Below, one piece after another: positions 58,101 through 64,000 of a stretch of 64,000 nt of DNA. Position 1 is the first letter of the stretch; the number at the start of each line of letters is the position of its first letter. The notes below the pieces were generated by a model, which was not told the DNA's origin, made no database searches, and worked only from the letters and a program-made list of their open reading frames with translations. The translations under genes were made by a program, and so were the position numbers. This stretch comes from Rhizaria sp. SCN 62-66 (lineage: Eukaryota; Rhizaria, unplaced): NCBI GenBank assembly GCA_001724265.1, contig MEDY01000086.1:1-64000 (forward strand). The letters are read 5' to 3'.

Positions 58101-61100
58101 TGCCGCTGCCGCCGCCGCCGGTGTCACCGTCACCGCCAACGCCGCCTCGGGTGCGAACCCTGGCGGTGAGAACGTCACATACGGCGACATCGGCCGGCTG
58201 CTCCTGCTGTCGCTCGCGGTGGCTGCAACCGCGCCCACTGGCCCTGGCTCTGGTGTTACAAGCAGCGGCAGTGTCGGTGCTGTGGGCGCTGGCGGCCAGC
58301 ACAGCGGCGCTCTGGCGGCGGCTATTCTCGCGCACCAGCGGCGCAAGGCGGTGGCCACGGTCACTGCAGCGACAGCTGCCCTCGGTAACAACGCCAACAG
58401 CGGCGCCGGCGGCTTCAGTGGCAGCAAGCGCGGTGCTAAATTGCAGCAGAAGCCTGTCTCTACTGCGGCAGCGAGTGTTGCTAGTAACAAACGTCACTAC
58501 TACTACGACGGCGGCGATGAGGACAGCGGCGACGACAGTGACAACGACGGTGAGAACAATAGCGCTCTCAACGCCGCAACAGCCTCCTCTCACGGCAATG
58601 GTGCGGAGGGTGAGTTGGCTGCAACGGCCACGACTGCGAATGCGGCTAATACAACCGCAGACGCAGCTCACGTCCCCGGACACGGGATCGGTCACTCTGC
58701 GTCGTCGTCCAAGGACTCTCTGGCGCCTTTGGGCTGGCACGGCGACATCGGCACGTACCCCGTCTCGTCTCTGCGCAAACACGCGCCCGTGGCGCTATTC
58801 CACTCGCCGCACTACCCGTGCCCGATGCGCGTGTTGCGCGCCATTGATCCCTCGCTCAGCGAAGACGACGTGCTGCAGCGCGTGGTCGAGGACACGCCCC
58901 ACATCCCTGAACGCTTCCTCGCCGAGATGCTCACGGCGGCGCGCGGCGCACCGGGCTACAACCTCGCCGTGATGCCCGTCGCCGTAACCGTGGCCGCGCA
59001 GGCCGGCATGGTGGCCGTGCTCACAGTCGCGCCCGCCGGGGCGGAGGAAGTGGCGGCGCGCGGCTTGACTTTGATCACGGCCCCCTCTGCGTCGACGTCG
59101 TCCTCTTCTTCTGCGGCGTCTCTGTCACAGGCAGGGTCGGATGCGAGTAAGAGCAGCAATAGCGAGAGTGCTCTGTTGAGTTCCAGCGGTATCTACAACG
59201 ATGCTAGTCCCAACAGCTCGACCACGAACGCTGCGACTACAACGATGAGTGGTCCAACTGCGACCGCGACAGACGCGCTAGATGGCAGTGGCAAGGGCAC
59301 TGGCGGCGCTGGTGGTAGCAGCAGCAAGGCTCTGCAACTCGCTGCCCCCGGTGCTTTGACGCGCTACATCAACGATGAGATCCGTCGTCGTCGTGCCAGT
59401 GGCTTAACTTCTTACCAAGACGAACACCGCAGTGTCAACAGCGGTAATAGCGCGAGCTCGAGCGGCCTAACTTCTTCCTCTGACGCCCCGTGCGGCCTAA
59501 CTTCGACGCTACCGTCCGTGCTCGCGCGGACGTACGAAGCGACGGCGCTGCGCCGTGCGGCCCCCGTCTTCACGCTGGAAGTGCGCCTCGCGGGCCTCTC
59601 CGTCTCGGTCGTGACCGCGCAGCAGCCCGGCTCGGCCGCAGCTGTGGTGCTCCTGCGCGAGCGCGAGCGGCGCCAGCGGGCGCAGGCCGAGCTGTGGCGC
59701 CGGGGCCAGTTTTACCGCAGACGCGGCCACGGAGTGCTGCCACCCGCCAGCGAGTTGGCGCCGCGGCCGTTCGCGCTCAGTCTGCATAGCAACAAAAGCA
59801 ACGGCGGCGGCGGCGGCGGCGGCGGCGGCAGCGCTGGTAAGGGCGGCAAGGACGCTGCTAGCGGTCGTTATGCTTCTGGTGGACGTGGATTTGCCGCGAA
59901 GCAGCATAGCAACAGCGCCAAGAGCGACGACGACCAGACGCACAACACCAGCGGTGAGGGCTACGAGTCAGCCTACTACTACAGCAACCACAGCGTTCCT
60001 AGCAACAACAATAACACCAGCAACGACGCCAATGCCGCCGCTGCGGCCGCCGCGACTGCTGCCTCTGCCGCTGCTGCTGCCGCGACCGCGATCGCTGCTG
60101 CGGCGGTGAACGACGACACCGCCGGCCACCGCGCACGCCCGCGGCCGACGTCGCTGTCGAGCTTCCATGTGTCGCCACTGTCGGTGCGCCGCCGCGAGCT
60201 GCTGCTGCTTACGGTCACGGCGGTGCTGGTGCGCACAGTCACATTCCCGACGCGGCGCGACGTCGAGGCCGCGGTCGGCGCCATCCAGCTCGACAACCAG
60301 CTCGGCAACGGCAGCGAGAAGCCCGTCGTGCTGCACAGGCCAGGCGCCGGACAGCTCGGTGCAGCCTCCGCGGCGTACACGGGGGCGAACGCGGCTGCCT
60401 CTGGGGCTTCCGCGACTACTGTAGCTGCTGGTGGGAGTGTGAGTGCTCCCAGCGCCGGTGTAAATACCATGGGGCTGCCCCCGCGCATCACTGACCGGCC
60501 CTCTTGGGCCGCAGCAGTGGTGCCTGCTGCCGACGTGGCGGGGCTGTTGGCGCAGCTGATTGCAGCAGCACGTGAAGACGCTGAAATCGCCGAAGCCGCT
60601 GCTGCCGCTGCTGCCGCCACAACGCCGAACCGCGGTCATGACGGCGACGGCGACAACAACGATGACGACGACAATGACGACGATGACGCGTCACTGGCTT
60701 TGTCGAGCGTCAGTGCCGCCGGCGGCAGTGGCGGCAAGTCTAAGCGCGTTCGTTGGGTGCCGCCTCAGACGATTGACCCTTACAACGAGCTTTACTCGCC
60801 GGCTCGGTCCCCAGTGCTCACTGCAGAGGCGCGGGCCGTCGTCATCGCTGCGCTGCGGGACATCGCCTGCGTCACGAGCACCGCGGTCGACACGATTGCC
60901 GCCGCAGTCGCTGCCGCTAACGCCGGCACCAACGCTGACGCCAAGAGTGTGGCGAGCGCGGTTGAGTCCGAGGTCGCGTCCGCCGCTGTTCTGGCCGCCA
61001 CTGTCGCCGATGTGCGCCGCTACCGCGCTCTTGCGCTGCTGCTCTCAGAGCGGCTGCGGCTGAGCGCGGAGCAAGAGTGGCTCGCGCGGGGCGCGGTGTG

Positions 61101-64000
61101 CTACTTCGGCGTCTCGCAGTCGCTGTCGCGGTCTAAGGGACCCCTTACTTACTACCCGAAGCTGTGCGTGCGGGTCGACAAGCTCGAGATCGACTTAGAA
61201 GAGGACTTCCTTGTGGAGGTACTGACATTCGTCGGATCGATCACGCAGGCCCTTACACCGCTGACCACGACGACGACCTCGCTCCAGCATCAAATCGCCA
61301 CTGCGCCTCACCCGAGCACAGTCACCAACAACACCACCGCGGGAAATGCCAACGCCAACGGACAGCCGCAGGTGTTGCTCTCGCCGGCGCACTTCGCCTC
61401 TGCCGCGCCGCCGTTGGCGCTGCCGGCCCCGTCGCTGGGATGGCGGCTTAATTTGTCGTCGCCAGCCACTGTCGCTGCTCTAATCCCGGCCGCGGTACTC
61501 GCGCGCTACGCGCGGCAGCCGACGCTGCAAGTGCCAACCGCCACGCTCTACCGCAACAAGAGCAGTCTGAGCGCGAACAGCGGCTCGACGCAGACTGGGG
61601 CGGCGGCTGGCGCGGGGGGCACTGAGAGCAGCGTCGGCGTTGTGATGCCAGTGCACGGGCTCGGAACGCTACAGGGCGGCGGCAACTGGAGGCCTGCCTT
61701 CAGTGCACTGCTCCAGTCGCCGTCGCTGCCGTTTGCCTCCAGTAACAACAACGTGAATGCAAACAACATGAGCTCTAACACTGCTGCAATTGACTGCGCT
61801 TACGCCAGTCTAAGTACCTCGCTGAGTAACAACAGCAGCAACAGTCTTGACAGTCTCAACACGAACAACACGGACTCATCTCCGGCAGGAACTGCGACTT
61901 GCGCTGCAACTGACCGCAACTCTGCCGCTCTTGCTCACGGCTACGGCCATGGCGGCCTGAGTCTCGACCCTGAGGCCGAGGCCGCTGCCGAGGCCGAGGC
62001 TGACGAGCGCGACCTCATGCGCCGCATCATCATCGCGCTCGAACACACAGGCGTTCCGCCCGTCATTACTGCACACGGCGACGTCGTTGCAGGCCGCGTC
62101 TTCGGCCACGCGGATCTTGGTCAGGCCGCCTACCTGGCGGAAAGTCAAGCCACGTCTATGAATGCGAACACTTACGCCGCCTCTGTGTCCGCGAACGTTG
62201 CTGCGATGTTCAACCGAGGCGGTCTGGTCAAGCTAGCGGCGCCGTTCGCCACAGAGCCCCCGGCGGCTGCGGCGGGCTCTGCGAAGCGGGGAGCCGCGCT
62301 TGCCGCGGCTGCTACTGCGGAGGCCGAGGCTGAGGCCGAAGCCGAGGCTGCCGCCGCTGCTGCTGATGCTGCGAACGAGGCTGACTACGATGACGACAAC
62401 AATAATGATAGCGATGAGAGTGGTGCTTACTACAACGCGAGTAACGGCCATAGCAGCGCCGGCGACGGGAGCGATGGCGAGTATTACTACAACAGCCACG
62501 GCCGTCACACCGGCACGGCCACTGCGTTGGGCTCACTCACCATTGATTGTGGCGATGACGATCAGCACAACAGCGGTTTTAACTCTGCTAGTGACAACGA
62601 CAATAGTAACAGCGCCTACGTCAGTGACAGCGACGCCGGTATTGCACCGGATGCTCGCAAAGTTAAGCCGCCGCGTGGCGCTCGTCCGTCACTCCAACAG
62701 GGTGGCCGAGCCTCCCACAGTCGCAGCTCGAGCTTGAGCTCTGACGTTCACAGCAATCACCACGACGGCGACACTAGTTTCTCCGGGAACGGTGACCACA
62801 ACGACGTCTATCTTTCCCCGCAGCAACAATACCAACGTCAACTCTTCAGTAACAACGCTCGTAGCAGTCACACTCAGAACCAGACTCAAACCCATAGCCA
62901 GAGCACCAGTCAGTCTCAGGCGCCGACTCAGGGTCAGACCCAGACTGGGCCCACGTGGCACCTGCTGCCGCCGCACGTCGCCGGCGAGTTGGCCCTGCTC
63001 CGCGCGTACGTGCGCCTGTTATCGCACTCGCATGAGTTGCACCACCTGCAGGACGAGCTGGCCACCGCCGGGACCGGTGCGGACGCCTCGGTGTCGTACT
63101 TCGGTGACGTGTCGCTGCATGCGTTCAAGCTCGTCGTCTCCTATAGCACGGGCAATGCGAAGCTGCTGGAGTCGTTTCTCCCGCAGGCCTTCACGCCCGC
63201 CGCGGCGAACACCGCGCCCGCCAACACTCGCGCGAGCAGTAGCACGAGTGCGAGTGCAGTACAGGCGCAAGCGCAGTCGCAACATCAACAAACCGCAGCA
63301 ACAGCAGCAGCAGCAGCAGCAGCAGCTGATGATGACGGCGTTATGAACAGCAAGACCGCGTCTCTGTACAACTTCGAGGTCGCGCCGCGGTCCGCGCTGT
63401 CATTCCTGCGCACCACCACGAGCACCGCGCTGGCGCCCTACGCCGCCGCCGCGCTGCGCGCCGCCACCTCGGCGCTGCTCAACATTAACTCGGCCGCGCT
63501 CACGGTTGCGCCGTTGCGCGTGCGCCACAGCCTCGCCGCGTCGCAGGCATTTCAGGCCCAGGTCGCGCGCCACTACGGCATCGCGCTCGCGGCGAACTTA
63601 CATCGGATTCTCGGCGCTGCGGAAGTCTTCGGCAATCTGGGCGGACTCACTGACGCGCTCATCAACGCATTCATGGACTATTTCTCGGAACCCGTCATCG
63701 CGGTCTCGGACTCGGCACGCGCGGCGCCGACTACCCTCGCCGTCCCGCTCGCAGTCGCGCGCGGCTTGACTTCCGGTCTCGCCCACGGCCACCGCGCGCT
63801 GGTGCAGCACATCGTCTTCGGGGTCGCCAACACCATCGCGCGCACGACGACGTCCCTGGCCAAGGGCACTGCGGCGCTGACCGCCGCGCTGGGCGTGTAC
63901 TGTGAGCCCGACCCGGCCGAGCTCGAGGAGGCCGCGGCGCGCGGGCTCACGGTCGCGAACAACGCGGCCGGCGCTGCGGCGGCTCCTATGGGCGAGGCGG
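21652..64000 (+). CDS. VPS13: Giant VPS13-family bridge-like lipid transfer protein, at least 13,996 codons, C-terminal end beyond window
   Basis: Exons are 21652-21932, 22095-24762 and 24961 to past 64000, with phases 2 and 0. VPS13 proteins are long hydrophobic-groove rods that move bulk phospholipid between membranes at contact sites. Seen in order: N-terminal chorein start (MLTQIFLYIYRQFLSPYI); HFIARIVNNIQVEVTNVHVR; WWGWAIQVVRAGVALRLR; repeated groove units with the hallmark LVLNLGHLTVKTK (near 30040-30090); a VAB adaptor-binding domain with six Asn motifs; the APT1-like IQLDNQL; and the VPS13 C-terminal region (HYGIALAANLHRILGAAEVFG...). The usual length is 3,000-4,400 residues. The excess is low-complexity insertion between core strands. 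Two in-frame TAG codons (codons 1519 and 7283) interrupt the frame; no TAA or TGA does. If TAG stops translation, the locus makes fragments of 1,518, about 5,760 and over 6,700 residues. Start: first ATG, beginning exactly at the conserved N-terminus. The C-terminal PH-like domain, if present, is outside. Confidence 0.95.
21933..22094 (+). other. VPS13: VPS13 intron 1 (162 nt)
   Basis: ACAG|GTACGG donor and TTCTAG|GACG acceptor, phase 2, giving the joined sequence VLVRPRDHR-TISEEDV. Pyrimidine-rich towards the acceptor. Shortest intron in the window. Confidence 0.92.
24763..24960 (+). other. VPS13: VPS13 intron 2 (198 nt)
   Basis: ACAG|GTCCGT donor (the only one here without GTACG) and GTTTAG|GTTC acceptor, phase 0. 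Very AT-rich body. Joins APLYRQ to VLADRAG and then the next conserved helix (LDVVLTFRAAVEAQ). Confidence 0.88.
26566..26568 (+). other. VPS13: In-frame TAG number 1 in VPS13 (codon 1519)
   Basis: Context RRQQQQRQ-TAG-SHAQQQQQQQ. The frame before and after is the same and is open for thousands of codons downstream. The next in-frame ATG is only 30 nt later, and there is no room for an intergenic region. A GT...AG pair ending at this TAG would define an intron of only 30 or 42 nt of GC-rich sequence, unlike the 162-260-nt AT-rich introns of the window. CAG and TAG differ by one base. Sense UAG, readthrough, a nonsense mutation and a sequencing error all remain possible; the first is favoured together with the second TAG. 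Confidence 0.85.
27541..27745 (+). repeat. Tandem TPLH-type repeat block in VPS13
   Basis: Short units sharing CCC(C)TTACA/CTTGCA recur about every 30-40 nt and encode SPLH, TTPLH, KTPLH, KTPLH and KTPLH. This is a local cluster of one half of the dispersed TAAGTACCCCCTTA word. The Thr-Pro and Ser-Pro sites would suit proline-directed kinases, but that is inference. Confidence 0.7.
29950..30095 (+). other. VPS13: VPS13 repeating-groove unit with conserved LVLNLG strand
   Basis: QVRLYFDIAAAAPTVIIAHP followed by GAMLVLNLGHLTVKTKN matches the alternating 'AP...P...LVLDLG' core of VPS13 groove repeats. A second copy of this pattern (ILIPI, later FVLDLGSFDVST) lies at 38110-38530. These anchor the low-complexity middle of the protein to the VPS13 fold. 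Confidence 0.85.
40748..40761 (+). repeat. Exact copy of dispersed word TAAGTACCCCCTTA
   Basis: One of three exact 14-mers seen; the others are 48608-48621 and, reversed, 3161-3174. Near-copies with one change start at 16781, 27638 and 46385, and 16662-16675 has C for the first T. See the findings for the shorter core TAAGTAC. Confidence 0.85.
43858..43860 (+). other. VPS13: In-frame TAG number 2 in VPS13 (codon 7283)
   Basis: Context PPEQQHQFS-TAG-YQQQMSQQ. The same frame then runs 20,140 nt to the window end with no stop and contains the VAB and C-terminal VPS13 domains. An in-frame GT...AG interval of 174 nt (43687-43860, GTAAGT to TAG) exists. Its body is GC-rich and reads as ordinary VPS13-type low-complexity protein, and its donor differs from every supported intron here, so splicing out is disfavoured but not excluded. 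Confidence 0.85.
48826..57750 (+). other. VPS13: VPS13 adaptor-binding (VAB / SHR-BD) domain, greatly expanded
   Basis: Opens with LILDLRCALDCFNSELSSWEPFLEQW (48829-48906), matching the VPS13 strand before VAB. Six motifs of the form (hydrophobic)-N-(R/L)-T-x-x-L follow. Their Asn codons are at 49300, 51640, 52264, 54847, 57118 and 57610 (residues 9097, 9877, 10085, 10946, 11703 and 11867). The VAB domain of known VPS13 proteins has six repeats, each with an invariant Asn, and binds organelle-specific adaptors. Repeats are normally about 80-100 residues apart; here the gaps reach about 860 because of insertions. Confidence 0.85.
59563..60320 (+). other. VPS13: VPS13 APT1-like C-terminal groove segment
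   Basis: FTLEVRLAGLSVSVVTAQQP (59563-59622) and VGAIQLDNQLGNG (60274-60312) match the VPS13 'leGiGiSli...' and 'igdiQIDNQl' strands. A run of nine Gly, (GGC)9, separates them near 59803-59829. The flanking residues are low-complexity. Confidence 0.8.
61165..63960 (+). other. VPS13: VPS13 C-terminal region (ATG2_C-like / DUF1162 type)
   Basis: CVRVDKLEIDLEEDFLVEVL (61168-61227), VSYFGDVSLHAFKLVVSYS (63094-63150) and the helical stretch from 63541 (HYGIALAANLHRILGAAEVFGN, then DYFSEP, GLAHGHRALVQHIVFGVANTIARTTTSLAKG) match the conserved C-terminal helices that dock the acceptor end of VPS13 on lipid droplets or organelles. An insertion of roughly 600 residues (about 61261-62940) splits the region. 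The sequence runs off the window shortly after. Confidence 0.92.

Overview
This window is nuclear DNA from a eukaryote, very probably a GC-rich, flagellated single-celled one. The coding DNA is strongly GC-biased and full of trinucleotide runs (poly-Gln, -Asn, -Ala, -Gly, -Ser, -Asp). Introns are few, short (162-260 nt) and AT-rich. A probable axonemal protein suggests a flagellum. I cannot name the lineage. 

Layout. Positions 1-2101 are AT-richer, gene-poor DNA carrying a 352-bp mobile element (266-617) flanked by a 5-bp duplication. Three genes follow on the minus strand: a 2,356-residue tandem CCCH zinc-finger protein of the TTP/ZFP36 type (2126-9389), an SDE2-like ubiquitin-fold splicing factor (10448-11575), and a SAXO4/PPP1R32-like probable axonemal protein (12010-13882). 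A 416-bp divergent promoter region separates them from two plus-strand genes. One is a ChaC-type gamma-glutamylcyclotransferase whose roughly 180-residue enzyme core is split by two insertions of about 780 and 810 residues (14299-20445). The other is an enormous VPS13 bridge-like lipid transfer protein (21652 to beyond 64000).

The VPS13 gene is the outstanding object. It has two small 5' introns and then one exon of at least 39,040 nt. Its 13,996 codons in the window are about four times the usual VPS13 length. I read this frame codon by codon from 43861 to the window end without meeting a stop. The frame is interrupted only by two TAG codons (26566-26568 and 43858-43860), both in Gln-rich stretches, with recognisable VPS13 sequence in one frame before and after. 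UAG is therefore probably decoded as an amino acid, perhaps Gln, or read through. TGA is the clear terminator of three other genes, and the zinc-finger gene, which ends at TAG, has an in-frame TAA eight codons later.

Other structure. All seven introns begin GTACG or GTCCG rather than GTAAG. Three short DNA words recur through the coding sequences in both orientations and several reading frames: TAAGTACCCCCTTA, GGCTTAACTTCC and GCTCACGGTCAC. The genes do not form an obvious pathway: mRNA decay, splicing, flagellar structure, glutathione turnover and inter-organelle lipid transfer.
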